From NCBI GenBank assembly GCA_016183775.1, contig JACPDY010000052.1, forward strand, positions 1 through 32,833: a stretch of DNA of 32,833 nt, written 5' to 3'. Below the pieces are notes generated by a model, which did not search any database, was not told the origin of the DNA, and saw only the letters and a list, made by a program, of their open reading frames with translations. This document shows, in pieces, positions 26,845 through 32,833 of this stretch (positions within the stretch are counted from its first letter, which is position 1; the number at the start of each line of letters is the position of its first letter). The DNA is from Bacteroidota bacterium (GTDB lineage: Bacteria > Bacteroidota > Bacteroidia > JABDFU01). The position numbers and the translations under genes were made by a program.

Positions 26845-26888
26845 CTCAGATTGTTTGAGGTATTCCAGGAGATCGAACAGTTAAAAAA

Positions 26889-27353
26889 ATGATTTCGGTA
26901 CAACACATAACAGAATTAGTTATAGAGGCCATTACAGGAACTGATATTTTCCTGGTTGATCTGAAAGTTACACCAGATAATAAGATCACTATCTACCTGG
27001 ATAACAGCACACGCATCACGATCGGCGAATGTGCGAATGTGAGCCGTTATGTGGAAGAAAAACTTAACCGTGAGGTGGAAGATTTTGAGCTTACTGTATC
27101 ATCGCCCGGTTTGGATGAACCGTTCAAGCACATCCTGCAGTATAAAAAACGCATAGGGAACCAAGTGGCTGTTGTTACAAAAGAAGGACAAAAAGTGGTA
27201 GGCAAACTGAATAATGTTGATGATAACGGGATCAGTATAGAACAAAAAAGCAAAGAAAAAACAGAAGGAAAAAAAGGCCGGCAGGTCATTATTAATAATG
27301 TAAACTTAATGTTTAACCAGATAAAAGAAACCAAATTAGTTTTAACATTTTAA
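26889..27353 (+). CDS. rimP: Ribosome maturation factor RimP
   Basis: A 154-aa protein needed for maturation of the 30S subunit. The N-terminal domain contains the expected DLKVTPDNKITIYLDNSTRITIGEC and DFELTVSSPGLDEPFK segments; the C-terminal part is an SH3-like barrel (about 85-154) including KRIGNQVAVVTKEGQK. Length is typical of the phylum. It is the first gene of the conserved rimP-nusA-infB operon, 19 bp before nusA. Confidence 0.95.
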   Translation: MISVQHITELVIEAITGTDIFLVDLKVTPDNKITIYLDNSTRITIGECANVSRYVEEKLNREVEDFELTVSSPGLDEPFKHILQYKKRIGNQVAVVTKEGQKVVGKLNNVDDNGISIEQKSKEKTEGKKGRQVIINNVNLMFNQIKETKLVLTF

Positions 27354-27372
27354 TTCATCAAAATCAAATCAA

Positions 27373-28590
27373 ATGGAAACCGTAAATTTAATTGACTCGT
27401 TTCAGGATTTCAAAGAAATAAAGAATATCGACAAGGCAACCCTTATGAACATCCTGGAGGATGTTTTCAGAAGTGTGCTTACAAAACGTTACGGCACCTC
27501 CGAAAACTACGATATTATTGTAAATCCTGATAAAGGTGACCTTGAGATCATGCGCAACCGTTTTGATTACAACGAAGGCATACACATAAGCTTAAGTGAC
27601 GCGAAAAAAATTGACGACTCTTTCGAGATCGGAGAGGAAGTTTCCGAACCTGTTCATATTGACGACTTCGGCCGCCGTACGGTTTTGGCTATTCGTCAGA
27701 ATCTTATTTCACGCGTTCTAGACCTTGAGAAAGACGCTATTTACCGTAAATACAAAGAACGTATAGGTGAAATCGTTGCGGGCGAAGTGTATCAGATCTG
27801 GAAAAAAGAGATCCTTGTCCTTGATGATGATGGCAATGAACTATTAATGCCAAAATCGGAACAGATCCCAACCGACTTTTTCAAAAAAGGCGACAGCATT
27901 CGTGCCGTAGTTGCGCGTGTTGAAATGAAAAACAATTCTCCCGTTATCATCCTATCGCGTACATCGCCATTATTCCTTGAGCGTTTGTTTGAACAGGAAG
28001 TACCTGAAGTATTTGACGGACTCATCACTATTAAGAAAATTGTACGCGAACCCGGCGAACGCGCTAAAGTGGCAGTTGAATCGTACGACGACCGCATTGA
28101 CCCGGTCGGAGCGTGCGTGGGAATGAAAGGATCCCGCATACATGGTATTGTCCGCGAATTAAAGAACGAAAATATAGATGTAATCAATTATACAACTAAC
28201 TCAACATTATTTATCACACGCGCACTAAGTCCTGCCAAGATCACCACAATAAAACTGGACGAGGAAGCAAAACGTGCGGATGTTTATTTACGCCCCGAAG
28301 AAGTTTCAAAAGCAATTGGTAAAGGCGGACACAACATTAAGCTGGCCGGCAAACTAACAGGATACGAGATCGATGTTTACCGTGATACAGATACGGATCA
28401 TGAGGACGTTGACCTGGAAGAATTTGCAGATGAAATTGAAAGCTGGATCATTGATGAACTTAAAGCTATAGGCTGTGATACTGCCAAGAGCGTGCTTGAA
28501 TTAAGCGAAGAGGAATTGGTTAAACGTACAGACCTTGAAGAAGAAACGATCAAGGAAGTGCGGGGGATTCTTAAATCAGAGTTTGAGTAA
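27373..28590 (+). CDS. nusA: Transcription termination/antitermination factor NusA
   Basis: A 405-aa factor that binds RNA polymerase and nascent RNA. The N-terminal RNA polymerase-binding domain (about 1-125) is followed by an S1 domain (about 130-200), two KH domains (about 225-345, with GACVGMKGSRIHGIVRELK and AIGKGGHNIKLAGKLTGYEI) and a short acidic C-terminal tail with a helix-hairpin-helix-like segment. It lacks the extra repeats of the E. coli protein, as usual in Bacteroidota. It lies between rimP and infB, and because it modulates hairpin-dependent pausing it could act on the hairpin in its own leader. Confidence 0.96.
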   Translation: METVNLIDSFQDFKEIKNIDKATLMNILEDVFRSVLTKRYGTSENYDIIVNPDKGDLEIMRNRFDYNEGIHISLSDAKKIDDSFEIGEEVSEPVHIDDFGRRTVLAIRQNLISRVLDLEKDAIYRKYKERIGEIVAGEVYQIWKKEILVLDDDGNELLMPKSEQIPTDFFKKGDSIRAVVARVEMKNNSPVIILSRTSPLFLERLFEQEVPEVFDGLITIKKIVREPGERAKVAVESYDDRIDPVGACVGMKGSRIHGIVRELKNENIDVINYTTNSTLFITRALSPAKITTIKLDEEAKRADVYLRPEEVSKAIGKGGHNIKLAGKLTGYEIDVYRDTDTDHEDVDLEEFADEIESWIIDELKAIGCDTAKSVLELSEEELVKRTDLEEETIKEVRGILKSEFE

Positions 28591-28599
28591 AATGTATCG

Positions 28600-28663
28600 G
28601 TTGTTGGTTGTTAGTCAATAACCGGCATCCAAAACCAACAACAGATAACTAACAACAAACAAC
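28600..28663. repeat. Inverted repeat between nusA and infB
   Basis: Arms at 28600-28615 and 28648-28663 (left GTTGTTGGTTGTTAGT) match over 15 of 16 positions across a 32-nt loop. A second 8-nt copy of the complement (CCAACAAC, 28635-28642) lets the left arm pair in a different way. The right side is an A/C-rich tract running to the infB start, without a T run. It could influence relative infB expression or be a dispersed simple-sequence element. Confidence 0.55.
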
Positions 28664-28675
28664 TTACAACAAAAT

Positions 28676-30829
28676 ATGTCAGAAACCCTTAAAGTTCACC
28701 GATTAAGTAAAATTGCCAAAGAACTCAATGTGAGTACTTCAACTATCATTGATTTCCTCAAAGGCAAAAAATACGATATTGAGAACAACCCCAACGCGAA
28801 GATCTCAGATGATATTTATACGGTTCTATTGGGCGAGTTCCGGTCGGAGAAAGAAATTAAGGAAGAATCGAAAAAGGTAACATTACCAAAAATAAAAAAA
28901 GAAGATATTACTCTTGAAGGAAATACACGCGTTGGGAATAAGAAGTTAAGTGACCAGGAAGATATCGTCATTAAAAATATTCACGGCGCTACTTCCGATG
29001 CAGAGATCTTTAAACCTAAAACTGACAAAGAAGTAAGTGTAAAAGTTGTATCGAAGATCGATCTTGATGCATTGTCTCCTAAGGCAAAAACAGAAGAACC
29101 GGTAAAAGAAGAAAAGCAAGTCAAGGGGAAGAAAAAAACAGAGAGTGAAGCTCCTGTTCAAGCACCCGTTGAGCCTCCTGTAGAAAAGAAGGAAGATTTT
29201 TTCGAAACAAAAGTTCAGAAACTGGAAGGCCCCACTATTGTCGGAAAGATTGACCTGCCGGTTTCCGAAGAGAAAAAGAAACAACCTATTGCTTCATCAG
29301 CCGGCGGTTCACTTGAAAATGATAAAAAGAAAAAACGTAAACGTATCCGTAAAGGACTCACTGAAGGGGAAATAGGCAATATTGCGGCAAGTGGCGAAAA
29401 ATCAAAATTCAGCCCTGGAACCGCCCGCGGACGCGGCAGGGGAAGAGAACCAAAAGTGGCCCTCACCGAAGATGAAGTTCAAAAGCAGATCAAGGAAACA
29501 CTTGCGCGTTTAAGTAACCAGGGCTCCAAATCAAAAACATCCAAATACCGTAAGTTAAAACGCGAAGAGGTCCGCGAACAAATGGAAGAGGATGCAATGA
29601 AGCAGGCCGAAGAGAAAAAGGTATTAAAAGTGACCGAATTCGTATCTGCCAGTCAGCTTGCATCCATGATAAACGTTCCCGTTAACGAGATCATTCAAAC
29701 CTGCATGAGCCTGGGAATGTTCGTTTCGATCAACCAGCGGCTCGATGCCGAAGCTATCGCCATTGTCGCCGAAGAGTTTGGATACAAAGTGGAGTTTGTG
29801 AGTGTTGAGGTTGTTGAAGCGATCAAAACAGAAGAGGATGCCCCTGAGGACCTGCTTCCTCGTTCCCCTATTGTTACTGTAATGGGCCACGTTGACCATG
29901 GTAAAACATCATTACTTGACTATATCCGTAAAGCTAACGTTATTGCCGGTGAGGCAGGTGGCATTACCCAGCACATTGGCGCATATAGCGTGGAACTTGA
30001 AAACGGTAAACATATTACATTCCTCGATACTCCCGGTCACGAAGCCTTTACAGCTATGCGTGCCCGTGGTGCACAGGCAACTGACCTTGCTATTATAGTG
30101 ATCGCGGCTGATGACAGCGTGATGCCCCAGACACGTGAGGCGATCAACCACGCCCAGGCAGCAGGTGTACCTATTGTTATCGCGATCAATAAAATTGATA
30201 AACCCGGAGCTAACCCGAATAAGATACGTGAAGACCTGTCACAAATGAACATCCTTGTTGAAGAATGGGGTGGAAAAGTTCAGTGCCAGGAAATATCGGC
30301 GAAGAAAGGAACAGCTGTGGATTTGTTACTGGAGAAAGTCCTGCTCGAAGCGGAAATGCTTGACCTGAAGGCGAACCCAAAGAAACGCTCACAGGGTATA
30401 GTTATTGAAGCCTCACTTGATAAAGGCAAAGGATATGTTGCAACAATGCTTGTCAGCTCCGGCACCATGCATGTTGGGGACGTAATACTGGCCGGTTGTT
30501 ACAGCGGACGTGTTAAAGCCATGCATAACGAACGCGGCGCGCCGATTGAAGCGGCGGGTCCCGCAAGTCCTGTAATGGTACTTGGATTAACGGGTGCACC
30601 GCAGGCCGGAGATAAATTCAATGTGATGGATGATGAACGTGAAGCCCGCGACATTGCCACCAAGCGCCTGCAGCTGCAACGGGAACAAGGCATACGCACA
30701 CAAAAACACATTACACTTGATGAGATCGGACGGCGTCTGGCGATCGGCGATTTCAAAGAACTGAATATTATACTTAAAGGCGACGTGGACGGCTCCATTG
30801 AAGCCCTCTCCGATTGGTGCCATCACTGA
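28676..30829 (+). CDS. infB: Translation initiation factor IF-2, 5' part of a disrupted gene
   Basis: IF-2 is the GTPase that places initiator tRNA on the 30S subunit; it is essential. The part in this frame covers the N-terminal domain ([20 protein letters not shown]), a long charged linker (about 85-320), the G domain with GHVDHGKT (404-411), [12 protein letters not shown] and SAKK motifs, domain II, and the start of domain III ([14 protein letters not shown]). After the GAT at 30812-30814 the expected sequence is interrupted: it continues in another frame (GAITESDV, from 30816), and this frame stops at 30829 after five foreign residues. By alignment from memory with E. coli IF-2 about 19 residues are absent, i.e. 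about 56 nt. Confidence 0.93.
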   Translation: MSETLKVHRLSKIAKELNVSTSTIIDFLKGKKYDIENNPNAKISDDIYTVLLGEFRSEKEIKEESKKVTLPKIKKEDITLEGNTRVGNKKLSDQEDIVIKNIHGATSDAEIFKPKTDKEVSVKVVSKIDLDALSPKAKTEEPVKEEKQVKGKKKTESEAPVQAPVEPPVEKKEDFFETKVQKLEGPTIVGKIDLPVSEEKKKQPIASSAGGSLENDKKKKRKRIRKGLTEGEIGNIAASGEKSKFSPGTARGRGRGREPKVALTEDEVQKQIKETLARLSNQGSKSKTSKYRKLKREEVREQMEEDAMKQAEEKKVLKVTEFVSASQLASMINVPVNEIIQTCMSLGMFVSINQRLDAEAIAIVAEEFGYKVEFVSVEVVEAIKTEEDAPEDLLPRSPIVTVMGHVDHGKTSLLDYIRKANVIAGEAGGITQHIGAYSVELENGKHITFLDTPGHEAFTAMRARGAQATDLAIIVIAADDSVMPQTREAINHAQAAGVPIVIAINKIDKPGANPNKIREDLSQMNILVEEWGGKVQCQEISAKKGTAVDLLLEKVLLEAEMLDLKANPKKRSQGIVIEASLDKGKGYVATMLVSSGTMHVGDVILAGCYSGRVKAMHNERGAPIEAAGPASPVMVLGLTGAPQAGDKFNVMDDEREARDIATKRLQLQREQGIRTQKHITLDEIGRRLAIGDFKELNIILKGDVDGSIEALSDWCHH

Positions 30830-31310
30830 ATCGGATGTATTGTTAGCCTCCGCTTCAAATGCAATCATTATTGGTTTCCAGGTACGTCCTTCGGCCGGTG
30901 CCCGCAAATTGGCGGAACAGGAACAAATTGATGTACGCCTTTACTCCATCATCTACGATGCCATTAACGAAGTAAAAGATGCTATGGAAGGGATGTTGGC
31001 CCCTGAATACCAGGAAAAAATTACCTGCAACGTTGAAGTGCGCGATGTATTTAACATTACAAAAGTCGGAACAGTTGCCGGTTGCATGGTGATCGACGGC
31101 AAGATCAGCCGTAACACTAAGGTTCGTTTAATACGCGATGGAATTGTTGTACACTCGGGCAGTCTCGGCTCACTTAAACGCTTTAAAGACGATGCCAAAG
31201 AAGTGGCTACCGGCTTTGAGTGCGGACTGAATATGGAGAATTTTAATGACATTAAAGTCGGCGATATTATTGAAGGTTATGAACAGGTTGAGGTGAAAGC
31301 GAAATTGTAA
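30816..31310 (+). CDS. infB: Translation initiation factor IF-2, 3' part of a disrupted gene
   Basis: From GGT at 30816 the frame encodes 164 residues of IF-2 domain III and the initiator-tRNA-binding domain IV, starting [20 protein letters not shown] and ending EQVEVKAKL. It has no start of its own: the Met at 30798 belongs to bases that encode GSIEA in the other frame. Together with the first part and about 19 missing residues the protein would be about 896 aa, a normal size. Codon quality is as good as in the first part, so there is no sign of long decay, which fits a recent event or an assembly error. A terminator follows 26 bp after the stop. Confidence 0.9.
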   Translation, partial: GAITESDVLLASASNAIIIGFQVRPSAGARKLAEQEQIDVRLYSIIYDAINEVKDAMEGMLAPEYQEKITCNVEVRDVFNITKVGTVAGCMVIDGKISRNTKVRLIRDGIVVHSGSLGSLKRFKDDAKEVATGFECGLNMENFNDIKVGDIIEGYEQVEVKAKL

Positions 31311-31335
31311 TTAACAAACTGAAGTTATTAATAAG

Positions 31336-31360
31336 CGCGGCACAAAGTGTCGCGTTTTTT
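31336..31360 (+). terminator. Rho-independent terminator after infB
   Basis: An 8-bp stem (CGCGGCAC, 31336-31343, with GTGTCGCG, 31347-31354; one G-T pair) with a 3-nt loop, followed directly by six T. It ends the rimP-nusA-infB operon. Confidence 0.85.
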
Positions 31361-31369
31361 GTTTAGCAG

Positions 31370-31377
31370 TATATTTG
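31370..31377 (+). promoter_or_regulatory. -7 element before the first copy of the clc start
   Basis: TATATTTG matches TAnnTTTG exactly, 29 bp before the ATG at 31407. No TTTG lies at the right distance. It may be the original promoter of the ClC gene, now separated from it by the insert. Confidence 0.35.
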
Positions 31378-31402
31378 TTATCTATTCAGGCTCTCAACTG
31401 TG

Positions 31403-31447
31403 TTAAATGACCTATTTAAATTTTTACGAAGCGTTAATAAACCGGAT
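31403..31447 (+). repeat. Upstream copy of a 45-bp direct repeat (degenerate clc 5' end)
   Basis: The first 31 bp are identical to 31779-31809, and the full 45 bp differ at three positions. It contains an ATG (31407) opening MTYLNFYEALINRINHRQD and then a stop, compared with MTYLNFYEAPINWIHNK in the intact gene. After base 31447 the similarity fades. Confidence 0.85.
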
Positions 31448-31513
31448 AAATCATAGACAAGATTAATAACCCCTAATGGAAATAGATTTAATACCAATAC
31501 AACAATCTTTACA

Positions 31514-31786
31514 ATGAATAACATTAAACTATTTGAAAGCAAAAAAGTCAGAACTCATTGGGACGAAAAAGAGGAGCAATGGTATTTTTCTATTATTGAT
31601 GTAGTTGAAATTTTAACAAACAGCCCTAATCCAAGAGATTATTGGTTTAAAATGAAAATAAGAATTAAAACAGAAGATGGGCTTGAACTGTCGACAATTT
31701 GTCGACAGTTGAAATTAAAAGCCAATGATGGAAAAATGAGAGAACCCGATATAGCTGATACAAAGGTTTTATTACGTATTAAATGA
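31514..31786 (+). pseudogene. Bro-N domain protein, 3'-truncated
   Basis: A 90-residue frame starting MNNIKLFESKKVRTHWDEKE with WYFSIIDVVEILTNSPNPRDYW and DIADTKVLLRIK. This is the Bro-N (antirepressor-like DNA-binding) domain found in phage and in many stand-alone bacterial genes. Intact relatives, as I recall them, continue after ADTxxLLR with LIQSIPSPKAEPFK and another 40-200 residues; here the frame ends three codons later, at the exact place where the clc repeat begins. The TGA stop overlaps the clc ATG (ATGA). It has no obvious promoter. Probably a remnant; a short functional protein cannot be excluded. Confidence 0.7.
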
Positions 31787-31823
31787 CCTATTTAAATTTT
31801 TACGAAGCGCCAATAAACTGGAT
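31779..31823 (+). repeat. Downstream copy of the 45-bp direct repeat (true clc 5' end)
   Basis: Partner of 31403-31447 at a distance of 376 bp. It holds the start codon of the intact ClC gene (31783) and its first 13 codons. Confidence 0.85.
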
Positions 31824-32833
31824 CCATAATAAACTGAACAAACGGCAGTTTCTTATTTTCTCCAGCATGCTTGTGGGTTTAACCGCAGGACTTGCGGCAG
31901 TCATCCTTAAAACACTGGTGCATTTTATTCACGAGGCCATCACACACGACTACCACTTCAAATTTCAGTATTACCTGTATATTTTTTTTCCGCTCATCGG
32001 CATCCTGCTCACTGTTTATAGTGTAAAACGTTTCCTTCACGGTAAACTGGGAAGAGGTACAGCTAATATCCTGCATGCGATCATCAAAAAGTCGGGGATA
32101 CTTCCGAAAGACCAGATGTATTCGCATGTTATAACCAGCGCACTCACCGTGGGCTTTGGAGGCTCCGCAGGCCTGGAGTCACCTATGGTAACAACAGGTT
32201 CCGCGATAGGCTCGAACTATGCAAGAACCTATCATTTAACCTATAAAGACAGGGTCCTGCTCCTGGCTAGCGGTGCCGCTGCCGGAATTGCAGCCGCATT
32301 TAATTCTCCTATAGCGGGAGTGCTGTTCGCATTGGAAGTTCTTTTAGCCGATGTAAGCATTTCCGCATTTATCCCCCTAATTATATCAGCGGCAATTGGC
32401 GCACTCTGTTCAAAGATCATACTTCAGGAAGGGATCCTTCTTTCATTTCACTTTCTTGAACCTTTCAATTATCGTTACGTTCCTTTTTATGCGCTGCTTG
32501 GTGCGCTTGCAGGACTCGTGTCTGTTTATTATTCGCGTACATTTACACGGATCGAAAAACTTTTAAAACCGGACAAAGAACATCCCTACAGGAAAGCAAT
32601 AATGGGCGGAGTTATACTGGCCGGACTTATTCTTTTATTTCCATCATTGTTCGGCGAAGGATATAGCAGTATCATCTCCTTGTCTCAAATGAAGGCGGAA
32701 CAACTTATGGTCAACAGTATATTTTCAGGGTACAGTAGTAATGAATGGTTCCTGCTGGTCTTTATCGGCGTAGTCATGATGGTTAAAGTTATTGCTACAT
32801 CGGTTACTATTAACAGCGGTGGCAATGGCGGAA
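31783..32833 (+). CDS. ClC-family chloride channel/transporter, 3' end beyond the window
   Basis: Reading from the ATG at 31783 gives 350 codons without a stop to the window edge. The protein has the ClC fold: first helix at about 22-45, GFGGSAGLESPMVTTGSAIG (about 124-143) corresponding to the GxEGP region with the gating glutamate at Glu132, AAGIAAAFNSPIAGVLFALE (about 166-185), and the beginning of the SGGNGG segment at the very end. The GSGIP chloride-filter region reads GRGTANIL (about 90-97), as in other Bacteroidota members. It moves chloride (or fluoride or another anion) across the inner membrane, as channel or H+ antiporter. It starts within the stop of the Bro-N remnant, so its original promoter was probably displaced by the insert. 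Confidence 0.9.
   Translation, partial: MTYLNFYEAPINWIHNKLNKRQFLIFSSMLVGLTAGLAAVILKTLVHFIHEAITHDYHFKFQYYLYIFFPLIGILLTVYSVKRFLHGKLGRGTANILHAIIKKSGILPKDQMYSHVITSALTVGFGGSAGLESPMVTTGSAIGSNYARTYHLTYKDRVLLLASGAAAGIAAAFNSPIAGVLFALEVLLADVSISAFIPLIISAAIGALCSKIILQEGILLSFHFLEPFNYRYVPFYALLGALAGLVSVYYSRTFTRIEKLLKPDKEHPYRKAIMGGVILAGLILLFPSLFGEGYSSIISLSQMKAEQLMVNSIFSGYSSNEWFLLVFIGVVMMVKVIATSVTINSGGNGG

Noticed and set aside
30798-31310. A separate gene starting at the ATG at 30798
   Set aside because: The first codons are IF-2 bases read in another frame; true IF-2 similarity in this frame only begins at 30816. It is the second half of infB.

Overview
The window is a chromosomal piece of a member of the Bacteroidota (a Chitinophagales/Sphingobacteriales-like relative or an uncultured lineage; the sequence does not settle which). 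The evidence is two proteins with type IX secretion (T9SS) C-terminal sorting domains, promoter elements of the TTTG / TAnnTTTG type, few purine-rich ribosome binding sites, and the Bacteroidota forms of NusA, IF-2, MnmG and the ClC channel. It is mostly ordinary core genome, with a few broken or acquired pieces at the left edge, around 26.1-26.7 kb and around 31.4-31.8 kb.

Layout. 1-189 (-) is the start of an IS630-type transposase-like helix-turn-helix protein, cut by the window edge, with a good promoter. 293-5169 (-) is a probable operon: TMTC-like membrane protein with TPRs, ALDH7-type aldehyde dehydrogenase, TlpA-like thioredoxin protein. Divergent from it, 5233-9552 (+) holds a very large NtrY-like sensor kinase and purN. 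9571-12697 (-) is a tight three-gene cassette: a small IDPG-motif membrane peptide, a methyltransferase whose N-terminal part carries a kinase-like Asp/Asn/Asp pattern, and an alkaline-phosphatase-superfamily membrane transferase; I infer a role in modifying a surface lipid or glycan. 12780-16167 (-) holds a T9SS-secreted matrixin-like protease, an outer-membrane barrel protein and a small exported protein. 16446-19040 (+) is a fatty acid desaturase followed 9 bp later by a T9SS cargo protein. 19101-20600 (-) is a membrane SpoIIE-type phosphatase. 20755-23526 (+) holds pirin, idi and a DUF6056-like membrane protein. 23556-23831 (-) is a small unknown gene.

24091-31310 (+) holds mnmG, an orphan 136-aa gene, and the conserved rimP-nusA-infB operon. 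That operon starts with a canonical Bacteroidota promoter followed by a terminator-like hairpin ahead of rimP, so it could be attenuated. infB is broken: about 56 nt and the reading frame are lost in domain III. Since IF-2 is essential, this is either an assembly error or a striking mutation. After the infB terminator, the first codons of a ClC channel gene occur twice, 376 bp apart, around a truncated Bro-N gene; the full ClC gene then runs off the right end.

No rRNA, tRNA or CRISPR array was seen. The best leads for new biology are the kinase-like/methyltransferase/phosphotransferase cassette, the rimP leader hairpin, and the duplicated clc start with its Bro-N insert.
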